A DNA stretch of 13,145 nt from DTYU01 sp040757355 (GTDB lineage: Bacteria; Bacillota; Desulfotomaculia; Desulfotomaculales; Ammonificaceae), in contig JBFLWY010000054.1 of assembly GCA_040757355.1 (NCBI GenBank), positions 1 to 13,145 of the forward strand, written 5' to 3'. The position numbers were made by a program, and so were the translations under genes. Position 1 is the first letter of the stretch. The number at the start of each line of letters is the position of its first letter. A model generated the notes under the pieces. That model was not told where the DNA came from, ran no database searches, and saw only the letters and a list, made by a program, of their open reading frames with translations. Shown here piece after piece: positions 1-6,069 of the stretch.

Positions 1-66
1 TTCCATGCCTTATAACATCCTTCACAATTATCTCATAATCTGCTTAGCTGATTCTTTCCTTTGTAC

Positions 67-86
67 CCTTGGCGTCTTGGCGGTTT
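67..86. repeat. Short direct-repeat module with two CTTGGCG copies
   Basis: CTTGGCG occurs at 68-74 and 76-82, separated by one T, inside a CCTTGGCGTCTTGGCGG stretch. From memory, intergenic sequences of this CTTGGCG/CTTTGCG type recur in many bacterial genomes, often beside heptamer arrays like the one that follows at 103. No coding potential is evident here. Function is unknown. Confidence 0.5.
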
Positions 87-102
87 GTCCTTCCTCCTTC
101 AG

Positions 103-172
103 CCTTCATCCCTCATCCTTCATCCTTCATCCTTCATCCTTCATCCCTCATCCCTCATCCCTCATCCCTCAT
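103..172. repeat. Heptamer tandem array, ten units
   Basis: Ten contiguous 7-bp units run from 103 to 172. They are of two types only: CCTTCAT (call it T) and CCCTCAT (C). The order is T C T T T T C C C C, so the variants are clustered, as expected when units are duplicated by slippage. The array ends three bases before the stop codon of the minus-strand hyuA-like gene, so it lies in that gene's 3' flank. Any plus-strand reading frame across it (His-Pro-Ser-Ser repeats) is best explained as a by-product of the repeat. Confidence 0.9.
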
Positions 173-174
173 CC

Positions 175-2241
175 CTATACTGGCGTGTTGATAACTAAAT
201 TTCCCCACCGGTCGCACCGGGCGCTGTCGCCTGGCCAGAGCAAGGTGGTTGTATCGACCTGGGAAATAATGGCCGGCCCCTGGACCTCCCAGCCCGCCGG
301 AATTTGCCGTCTTTGATAAACAGGGACCATTAAAAGCTCTCCTGAAAGGTAAACCATTCTGACGCCCGAAGGAACCGGTTTCTGTTTCCCTGTTGCGGGC
401 CGCAGCTTCGTTTTCGGAAGTTTACCGGCAGCCGCCGACCGCAAAGCAACGACCTCCAGCGGCGCGTTTTCACGGCAGTAGCCGTAGCACCGGTGGTGCA
501 GCCGGTGAAAGTAACGGGTTATCGCTGCCGCTTCTTTTTCACCCAACAAGGAAATGGGAACGGGGATGCTTAGTTCGTAAGACTGCCCCTTGTAGCGAAT
601 ATCCGCAAACCTTGAGATAAGGATTCCATCATCGGGAAATCCCTTACCGGCCAGTTCGCTCATACCCCGGCTTTCGAGCTGCGCAAACCTGCTGTTCATT
701 TCACTGACGGCCTCCGGTGTCAAGTCCGCCCGAAAGGTTAGGGTGTAGTCGTGGCGCACATCCGCCGCGAGCATCCCCCATGCCGAGGTGACGCCGGGAT
801 AGGGAGGGACCAGCACCCGTGGAATGCCAAGTTCCTTTGCCAGTTCAACAGCATGCAAAGGACCGGCCCCCCCAAAAGCCATTAGCGTAAAATCCCTCGG
901 ATCGTGTCCCTTTTGGACCGACACGACCCGTATGGCCCGGACCATATTGGCGTTCACCACCCGGATTATCCCTTCTGCTGCCTCTGCCGGCGCAAGTCCG
1001 AGAGGTTTTCCGACCTTTTGACTGATCGACCGCTCCGCCGGCTCGCGCCGCAAGGTTGTGCCCCCTGCAAAATCCTCAGGCCTCAACCTGCCGAGCACTA
1101 AATTGGCATCGGTGACCGTTGGTTCCTCTCCCCCGCGATTGTAGCAGGCCGGCCCGGGAAATGCACCGGCGCTTTGCGGACCCACCCGCAGTGCGCCCCC
1201 GTGGTCTACCCATGCAATGCTCCCCCCTCCGGCACCGACAGTATGGACGTCAAGCATGGGCAGCCGCAGCGGATAGCCCTCAATCGACCCCTCCGTGGTA
1301 AAGCGTGGCTCGCCTCTGCGGATGAGACAAATATCCATGCTGGTGCCGCCCATATCAGCGGTAATCAGGTTCTTGTACCCGGTCAGCCGCGCCACGCAAA
1401 TGCCCGCCAGTACACCGCCCGCGGGGCCGCTCATAACAGTGCGCGCACTCTGTTCTCTTGCCAGGGTTGAATCAACAACGCCGCCGTTGGATTGCATGAT
1501 GTACAACCCGCTCTTAATCCCGGCAGACTTCAAACCCTTTTCCAGTCTGCCAAGATACCTGTCGACGATCGGTCTGACAAAGGCGTTCAGTACCGTTGTG
1601 CTGATTCTCTCATACTCGCGGAACTCGGGCAGTATCTCTGAAGAAATGGTGACGGACAGGTGGGGCAGTCTTTGCTCAAGGGCCCGTTTGAGGAGCGTCT
1701 CATGAACCGGATTCGCATAAGCGTGCAGAAGGCATATGGCCACCGAATCCACACCGGCTTCTGCAATCTGTGCAACAGCCGACGCCATGTCCCGTTCCTC
1801 AAGATCTACCGCTACCGAACCGTCGGCCAAAACCCGCTCGTTGACCTCAAACACCAGGCTGCGAGACACCAAGGGCCGGGGCTTGAGCTGCCGGAAATTA
1901 TACAGGTGAGGACGGTTTTGCCTCCCGATAAAGATGATATCCTTGAAGCCTTTGGTGGTAATCAGGGCCAAGCGTGCCCCTTTTCGCTCCAGGACGGCGT
2001 TCGTGGCCACCGTGGTGCCGTGCAGAAAGAGGTCGATCTGTTCCGGTGAAATCCCCTTTTGGCGGCTTATTCTTTTCATTCCCTCCAGCACCGCGCGGGA
2101 GGGATCGTCAGGACTGGAAGGTTCTTTAAAAACGTCGATTTCGCCCTTACTCCCGAGCAGGCAGAAGTCGGTAAACGTGCCGCCGGTGTCAACGGCAAGT
2201 TTATACCTGGGAGACCGCTGTAAAAGCTTCTTGCTTCTCAT
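175..2241 (-). CDS. Hydantoinase/oxoprolinase family protein, subunit A type
   Basis: A 688-residue protein of the HyuA (N-methylhydantoinase A)/5-oxoprolinase family, a cytosolic enzyme of the actin-like ATPase fold. Family members use ATP to activate a cyclic amide or ketone (hydantoin, 5-oxoproline, acetone). Visible landmarks are the phosphate-1 loop VDTGGTFTDF (17-26), HGTTVATNAVLERKGA (74-89), SGPAGGV (271-277), the second nucleotide motif DMGGTSMDI (296-304), VHTVGAGGGS (332-341) and the GPACY/PTVTDANLVLGRL region (363-386). Length is normal for the A subunit and there is no signal peptide. ATG at 2239-2241 is the only usable start because an in-frame TGA lies two codons upstream; the ribosome binding site is weak. 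Family members usually have an adjacent B subunit; none is seen on either side within the window. The substrate cannot be told from sequence. Confidence 0.9.
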   Translation of the reverse strand: MRSKKLLQRSPRYKLAVDTGGTFTDFCLLGSKGEIDVFKEPSSPDDPSRAVLEGMKRISRQKGISPEQIDLFLHGTTVATNAVLERKGARLALITTKGFKDIIFIGRQNRPHLYNFRQLKPRPLVSRSLVFEVNERVLADGSVAVDLEERDMASAVAQIAEAGVDSVAICLLHAYANPVHETLLKRALEQRLPHLSVTISSEILPEFREYERISTTVLNAFVRPIVDRYLGRLEKGLKSAGIKSGLYIMQSNGGVVDSTLAREQSARTVMSGPAGGVLAGICVARLTGYKNLITADMGGTSMDICLIRRGEPRFTTEGSIEGYPLRLPMLDVHTVGAGGGSIAWVDHGGALRVGPQSAGAFPGPACYNRGGEEPTVTDANLVLGRLRPEDFAGGTTLRREPAERSISQKVGKPLGLAPAEAAEGIIRVVNANMVRAIRVVSVQKGHDPRDFTLMAFGGAGPLHAVELAKELGIPRVLVPPYPGVTSAWGMLAADVRHDYTLTFRADLTPEAVSEMNSRFAQLESRGMSELAGKGFPDDGILISRFADIRYKGQSYELSIPVPISLLGEKEAAAITRYFHRLHHRCYGYCRENAPLEVVALRSAAAGKLPKTKLRPATGKQKPVPSGVRMVYLSGELLMVPVYQRRQIPAGWEVQGPAIISQVDTTTLLWPGDSARCDRWGNLVINTPV

Positions 2242-2558
2242 TTCTCAGACGGCCCCCGGGCTTCCCGCCGTGACCTTCCTAACGTAAATAGGTGAGCTTT
2301 GTTTCTTCGGAAAAGTCAAAGCCTTGCACACTCTCCCGGTTATCAGGTTCCTTTTAGAAGGGTTATACGCCAAAGGCAGGTACTAACTCTTTTCGCCGGA
2401 CCGCTCCGACTTCCTTTCTGTTTCGCTGTAAAGTTGAATAATGCTGACCTCAGCCTCTTCTGGTGTTAAAATGGTACTGAAGGGTGACCCGTCAAAACCT
2501 CACTGAACAAAACCGCGATGAACAACCCCAGAGCGGTTAACCAAACGGGAGGCCGAAA
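2242..2558. other. Intergenic region between divergent hyuA-like and selenoprotein genes
   Basis: No convincing gene lies in these 317 bases; the minus-strand frame at 2466-2702 overlaps the active-site coding region of the next gene and is a shadow. The region must hold promoters for two divergent genes. The best plus-strand candidate is listed separately at 2444-2472. No clear promoter for the hyuA-like gene was found. Confidence 0.6.
2444..2472 (+). promoter_or_regulatory. Possible sigma-A promoter for the selenoprotein gene
   Basis: CTGACC at 2444-2449 (4 of 6 matches to TTGACA), a 17-base spacer, then TAAAAT at 2467-2472 (5 of 6 matches to TATAAT). It points to the gene starting at 2559, leaving a leader of about 80 bases. 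The -35 match is mediocre. Confidence 0.35.
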
Positions 2559-3161
2559 ATGGAAATCAAGCTGACCGTCTTTTCCGACTATGTTTGACCA
2601 TTCTGCTTCATCGGCAAGGGTATTGTCGATAGGTTGAAGCGTGAATTTGATATCGCTGAAGAATGGATCTGTTACGAACTGCACCCGGAGACGCCGCCCC
2701 ATGGTAAACGGCTCGATACCCTTTTTCCGGAGTCCGAGATGGAGAGAATGTTAGAGAACCTCCGTGCGGCAGGACAGCCTTACGGCATCAGCTTCAGCCG
2801 GTTGGCGGTCATAGCCAACTCCCGGTTGGCGATTGAAGCAAGCGAATTCGCACGGGACAAAGGAAGGTTTGAAGAAGCCCACTACCGGTTTTTCAAGGCG
2901 TACTTCCAGGAAGGGCTCAACATAGGTGAAGAATCTGTAATCTTAAGACTATCGGAGGAAATCGGCCTCGACAGAAACGAATTAAAGGACGCCCTGGATA
3001 AAGGTCTTTATAAACTCAGACTGCAACAGTCTGCTGAGTTGGCCCGCAGATACCGGGTAACAGTGGTCCCCACCTTCATTATCAACGGGGCGCATAGGAT
3101 AGTTGGCTCTCAGCCGTACCGCGTTTTTCAAAAGGCGTTAGGCCAGTTGCAACCTGATTAA
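2559..3161 (+). CDS. Selenocysteine-containing DsbA/FrnE-like thiol oxidoreductase
   Basis: A cytosolic thioredoxin-fold protein of the DsbA family (FrnE/2-hydroxychromene-2-carboxylate isomerase-like group), 200 residues if TGA at 2595-2597 is read as selenocysteine. The N-terminus reads MEIKLTVFSDYV-U-PFCFIGKG: Sec13 replaces the first Cys of the expected CxxC and Cys16 is kept. ELHPETPPHG near residues 40-49 and the cis-proline segment VTVVPTF (Pro171) are family hallmarks and lie in the same frame after the TGA. ATG at 2559 has GGGAGG at 2547-2552, six bases away; the alternative start after the TGA (TTG 2634) would delete the first strand and active site. A SECIS-like hairpin follows the TGA. 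Expected role is disulfide or selenenylsulfide exchange; the partner is unknown. The main alternative is a Cys-to-stop mutation, made unlikely by the hairpin and the intact frame. Sec machinery genes are not in this window. Confidence 0.85.
2595..2640 (+). promoter_or_regulatory. Bacterial SECIS-like element following the Sec codon
   Basis: Immediately after UGA (2595-2597) the RNA can fold as lower stem GCUUCA (2605-2610) with UGAAGC (2635-2640), upper stem UCGGCAA (2611-2617) with UUGUCGA (2623-2629; seven pairs, one G-U), apical loop GGGUA (2618-2622), and a five-base bulge UAGGU (2630-2634) on the 3' side. Twenty bases separate UGA from the loop, and the loop starts with G residues; both fit what is known of SelB-binding bacterial SECIS hairpins. 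The hairpin also codes for in-frame protein. Confidence 0.72.
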
Positions 3162-3196
3162 ACTGTTAAGTTCAATAACGCTCCTAAAGACGGGAG

Positions 3197-3835
3197 TTAC
3201 TGGACGGCATGCAGCAGGGCGGAAGCGATTACTTCAGCCTGAGACATAACCACGTGAAGGCGGGTGTTCTGCAACTCCTTCGCCCCACCTTGGTTGACCA
3301 CCCCTATAATGTGAAGGTCGCCTACGCGGGGTAATGACTTCTTGAGACCTGTGCCGGGTTGGATGGGTCCGGCTCCTACGCTTATTAACCCTATGTTCTG
3401 ATGATTGCCCAGTGAAGCGTCTACCGCGATAATGAAGGGATTTTCGTACAGGCTGAATATTTCCTGCACTTTTTCCTGAATGTTTAGGGCATGAACGGGG
3501 GCAGCCAAGGTCCCATAAACACTGTACGGACTGTCGCCTGCCTCGGCCACCTTTGTCCCGACCAGCGGTCCAAGCGCATCCCCGGTGAGCCGGTCGGTAC
3601 CAACGCACAGGAGCACCCGTATTCCGCCGTTCAAATCGTGCAACCAAAAGTAATAACGGAGAATGGCCGCAAGGAGCTTATAGGCAAACGGTTCCTTATA
3701 GTCTATCCAAAACCGCGCCGGTGTTTTATCGGCATCCAAACAACCACCAGTCAATTTTGGATCCCGGTTTCTTTCCGAATACTCACACCGATCCAAACTG
3801 GTTCCCCACCACCGGCTGCCAGCCGATAAGGACAA
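3197..3835 (-). CDS. yyaC: YyaC-like spore protein (DUF1256)
   Basis: A 212-residue protein of the YyaC/DUF1256 family, found in spore formers and related in fold to the GPR/HybD-type proteases; a role in spore development is inferred from family membership. Conserved blocks are CVGTDRLTGDALGPLVGTK (77-95), VYGTLAAPVHALN (106-118), AVDASLG (137-143) and GDLHIIGVVN (172-181). The assigned start is TTG at 3833-3835, with AAAGG about 9-11 bases upstream. The first 40 or so residues are not obviously conserved, so a later TTG (Leu33 of this frame) is possible, though its ribosome binding site is weaker. It converges on the selenoprotein gene with 35 bases between stop codons. A strong promoter is visible at 3902-3930. 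Confidence 0.88.
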   Translation of the reverse strand: MSLSAGSRWWGTSLDRCEYSERNRDPKLTGGCLDADKTPARFWIDYKEPFAYKLLAAILRYYFWLHDLNGGIRVLLCVGTDRLTGDALGPLVGTKVAEAGDSPYSVYGTLAAPVHALNIQEKVQEIFSLYENPFIIAVDASLGNHQNIGLISVGAGPIQPGTGLKKSLPRVGDLHIIGVVNQGGAKELQNTRLHVVMSQAEVIASALLHAVQ

Positions 3836-3901
3836 TAAAGTCGCCTTTACTGGCTTAAGCCGTTTTATTTCTGTCTGTTTTGACGGTTTCGGTTGATATT
3901 T

Positions 3902-3930
3902 ATAGTAGATTTGGCGGCAGGGCTTGTCAA
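3902..3930 (-). promoter_or_regulatory. Sigma-A-type promoter for yyaC
   Basis: On the minus strand, a perfect TTGACA (3925-3930), a 17-base spacer, then TACTAT (3902-3907; 4 of 6 matches). The predicted RNA start near 3895 leaves a leader of about 60 bases before the TTG start. An overlapping TATAAA just downstream has a 20-base spacer and is less likely to be the -10. Confidence 0.65.
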
Positions 3931-3936
3931 CGGTTT

Positions 3937-3963
3937 AATTTTGTAGCTTTTTGTCACAAAATT
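3937..3963. repeat. AT-rich inverted repeat upstream of the yyaC -35
   Basis: Arms AATTTTGT (3937-3944) and ACAAAATT (3956-3963) are exact reverse complements with an 11-base spacer. Nested within is the compact palindrome TTTTGT-C-ACAAAA. It sits six bases upstream of the TTGACA on the minus strand, where an operator or activator site could lie. No regulator is identified. Confidence 0.55.
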
Positions 3964-4004
3964 GAGAAGTCGTGCTGTTTTGACATTGAAGTTAAAGCGG
4001 GAAC

Positions 4005-4021
4005 CGGCAGGATACCTGCCG
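4005..4021. repeat. GC-rich perfect inverted repeat (7-3-7)
   Basis: CGGCAGG (4005-4011), spacer ATA, CCTGCCG (4015-4021). There is no U-tract on either side, so it is not a standard terminator. It could be a structured part of a leader RNA or a copy of a dispersed repeat. Confidence 0.6.
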
Positions 4022-4038
4022 ACTCGGAAATGTTCAGC

Positions 4039-4056
4039 AAACACGCACCCGTGTTT
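4039..4056. repeat. Perfect inverted repeat (7-4-7)
   Basis: AAACACG (4039-4045), spacer CACC, CGTGTTT (4050-4056). It is the third inverted repeat in the yyaC upstream region. A short T/A-rich run flanks it but does not make a convincing terminator. Confidence 0.55.
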
Positions 4057-4074
4057 GATAGACCAATGATATTC

Positions 4075-4090
4075 ATCGTTGCGAAACGAT
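4075..4090. repeat. Perfect inverted repeat (6-4-6)
   Basis: ATCGTT (4075-4080), spacer GCGA, AACGAT (4085-4090). It is the fourth of the clustered inverted repeats between the MFS and yyaC genes. Confidence 0.5.
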
Positions 4091-4276
4091 AGACGAGAAG
4101 CGTCGGATCAGCATTTCATACTTCGAGCGGGCATCACGAAAGCAAATCGGGGACAAGCATTTTGGCCTTTCAGAAAACAAGCACAACTATGGGCTTACCA
4201 AGTCCCTATATTTAGCATTGAGATTGAAAACGTCAAGACAGAGCTGTTACTCAAAAGCAGGCGCCGGAAGGTGCAG

Positions 4277-5755
4277 TTACTTAATCGGCCGTTCTGTCCC
4301 CGTCCGCTCCCTGCCGGCCGGACCGGCTTCACTCTTGTGTTTGCCGCGTACAAGCGAAGTCACCATCCCAACCGAGGCAACGAAGGCGCCTACGAGGAGG
4401 GTGTCGTGAAGCGCGCCGGTGAAAGCAAAGGCCCCGATCATGGACTCATTCACACCTGCCGCAGTTGCGGCTGCGAGGCTTTCGGGCAGGCAATGGTTGA
4501 ACACCGCCCCGGCCAGCGCCACACCCATCACCATCCCTGCATTCCGTGCGGTTGCCAGTATCCCTCCCGCAATGCCGAGGTGAGTGCGGGGCACACTGCC
4601 CATCAGTACGCTGCTGTTGGGGGACTGGAAGATGCCGTTGCCAAGTCCCAGCAGAATAAGAGGAAAGACTATCTGAAATAAGCCACTTTGGGGGGTTAGA
4701 CGGCTCAAGAGTATCAGGGACAGCGCGGAGACGGCCATGCCGAATGAACTCAAACCCCTCGAGCCGATGCGGTCGGAGAGCGTGCCGCTTAGAGGACTGA
4801 CCACAAGGATAACCAGAGGAAAACTCGAGAGCAGCATTCCGGCCCGGGCCGCATCCAATTCAAGCACATCCTTAAAGTAAAAAGGTAATAAAAAGACAAC
4901 CATGTACTGCACCACGAAGTTCAGCACCGCGCTGGTAGCAGCAGCCGAAAACAGGCGGTTCTTAAAAAAGCGAAGGTCGATCATGGGCGTTGCACACGTC
5001 AGCTCGCGCCATATGAAAATCGAAAAGAAAACGGCCGCAAAGGCTAAGAGACCGAGCGCGGCGTCTGAACTCCAGCCCCATTCTTCCCCGTGACTCAGAA
5101 CAAGCAGCAGCGACCCCAGGGCAAAAAACACGGAAACCGCACCGGGCAGGTCGAAACTCTGCTGCGTGCGGGGCCGCTGCGGTAGTACCATATAGGACCA
5201 AACTATAACCAGGGCGCACAGCGGTATATTGACAAAAAAAAGAAACCGCCAGTCGGCAAGCTTCAGAAGCAGGCCGCCGAAGGTCGGCCCGAAACCTAAG
5301 GCCGAGGCAACGAATACGCCGAGAAAACCGAGGGCCTTACCGCGTTCCTGCGGCGGGAAGGCCGATGTTATCATCGCGGGCCCGACGGCCATGACCATCG
5401 CCGCACCTATACCCTGGGCGATCCGGAATATGATGAGTACGAATATAGAAGGAGCAACCCCGCACAGGACAGAACTGGCGGTAAAGATAAGGGCACCCAG
5501 AAGATAGATTCTTTTAAACCCGTACATGTCACCGAGCCGGCCGAAAGTCAACAGGAGCGTGGAAATCACTAGGAGGAACGACATCAGTACCCATTCAACC
5601 ACTGACATCCGTGCGTTAAAGTATGCACCGATAAACGGCACCGCGATGTTCATCATACTGGCGTTAAGGGCCATGACGAACGTTCCGACGCCGACCACAC
5701 CAAGTACCTGCCATTTCCTTTGCTGGATAATCCCTGCCTGGCACTTTACATCCAA
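4277..5755 (-). CDS. DHA2-family MFS transporter (EmrB/QacA type)
   Basis: A 492-residue integral membrane protein of the 14-helix drug:H+ antiporter-2 family, probably a proton-driven exporter of small toxic compounds. Landmarks are motif A GRLGDMYGFKRI (72-83), the antiporter motif C region GFGPTFGG (154-161), the family-typical ADWRFLFFVNIP (167-178), and repeated hydrophobic segments to about residue 470 followed by a short basic tail. In helix 1 the usual LDxTIVNVALP motif reads LNASMMNIAVP, so the often functional Asp is Asn31. The start is TTG (5753-5755); GGAGG lies ten bases upstream and an in-frame stop two codons before the TTG excludes a longer form. No regulator gene adjoins it, so the substrate remains open. 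Confidence 0.9.
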   Translation of the reverse strand: MDVKCQAGIIQQRKWQVLGVVGVGTFVMALNASMMNIAVPFIGAYFNARMSVVEWVLMSFLLVISTLLLTFGRLGDMYGFKRIYLLGALIFTASSVLCGVAPSIFVLIIFRIAQGIGAAMVMAVGPAMITSAFPPQERGKALGFLGVFVASALGFGPTFGGLLLKLADWRFLFFVNIPLCALVIVWSYMVLPQRPRTQQSFDLPGAVSVFFALGSLLLVLSHGEEWGWSSDAALGLLAFAAVFFSIFIWRELTCATPMIDLRFFKNRLFSAAATSAVLNFVVQYMVVFLLPFYFKDVLELDAARAGMLLSSFPLVILVVSPLSGTLSDRIGSRGLSSFGMAVSALSLILLSRLTPQSGLFQIVFPLILLGLGNGIFQSPNSSVLMGSVPRTHLGIAGGILATARNAGMVMGVALAGAVFNHCLPESLAAATAAGVNESMIGAFAFTGALHDTLLVGAFVASVGMVTSLVRGKHKSEAGPAGRERTGTERPIK

Positions 5756-6069
5756 TATGCCTTAACCTCCGCGCGCCTTATTGCACAGAACGGAAAACGC
5801 CCAAGATTCATTTGTTACAAGCCTTTGCAGGTGTTCACAGGCCGGATTCTTACGGTATCTGTATGCTGAACTGTTTTTCTCCGTTACAAATACGATTCCT
5901 TCCATTCGGTGGTTATCATCCAAAAATATTCTGGTTTGATTATGCCTGCACTAAGAGCTCTCTCACCGGACGGAACATCCGCTATTCCAGCCGTCCCCGC
6001 AGCAAGATAAACATAAACCCAACAGAAAGGCTCCCATTCCGGGGAGCCCTTGGTTTTACAACGGGTCCG
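5756..6069. other. Intergenic region upstream of the MFS gene
   Basis: These 314 bases hold the GGAGG of the MFS gene (5766-5770, minus strand) and the terminator of the glycosyltransferase operon (6024-6048). A modest inverted repeat has arms GGACGG (5968-5973) and CCGTCC (5991-5996). No convincing gene or good promoter was found. Confidence 0.5.
6024..6048 (-). terminator. Rho-independent terminator of the DUF5752-TreT operon
   Basis: Read on the minus strand, GGCTCCC pairs with GGGAGCC (arms at 6042-6048 and 6029-6035) across a six-base loop, followed by TTTCTGTT. It begins 22 bases beyond the TAA of the glycosyltransferase gene. The U-tract is imperfect but the stem is strong. Confidence 0.75.

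Larger units (their letters stand above)
3836..4276. other. 441-bp intergenic region with several inverted repeats
   Basis: No protein gene is supported. The plus-strand frames at 3880-4092 and 4079-4681 lack ribosome binding sites, and the second is largely a shadow of the MFS gene. The region holds the yyaC promoter and four inverted repeats: 3937-3963, 4005-4021, 4039-4056 and 4075-4090. A weak minus-strand promoter-like pair (TTGACG at 4231-4236, TAAATA at 4209-4214, 16-base spacer) could start a long leader or a small RNA through them. Confidence 0.55.

Noticed and set aside
103..172. CRISPR array
   Set aside because: The units are contiguous heptamers without spacers; this is a minisatellite.
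5..316. Plus-strand 103-residue frame with HPSSFIL/HPSSLIP repeats
   Set aside because: The repeated residues are simply the heptamer array translated; there is no ribosome binding site, and the end overlaps the hyuA-like gene antisense.
2595..2597. TGA read as a nonsense mutation making the DsbA-like gene a pseudogene
   Set aside because: The TGA falls exactly on a catalytic Cys position, the frame is otherwise intact, the upstream start has a strong ribosome binding site, and a SECIS-like hairpin follows. A mutation cannot be fully excluded without the rest of the genome.
3162..3196. Shared terminator between the selenoprotein gene and yyaC
   Set aside because: The possible stem (TAAC-TCC with GGA-GTTA) needs a two-base bulge, includes a stop codon and has no proper U-tract on either strand.
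4079..4681. Plus-strand 200-residue frame overlapping the end of the MFS gene
   Set aside because: Most of it is antisense to a well-supported transporter gene, its composition is rich in Arg, His and Cys as usual for shadows, and it lacks a ribosome binding site.
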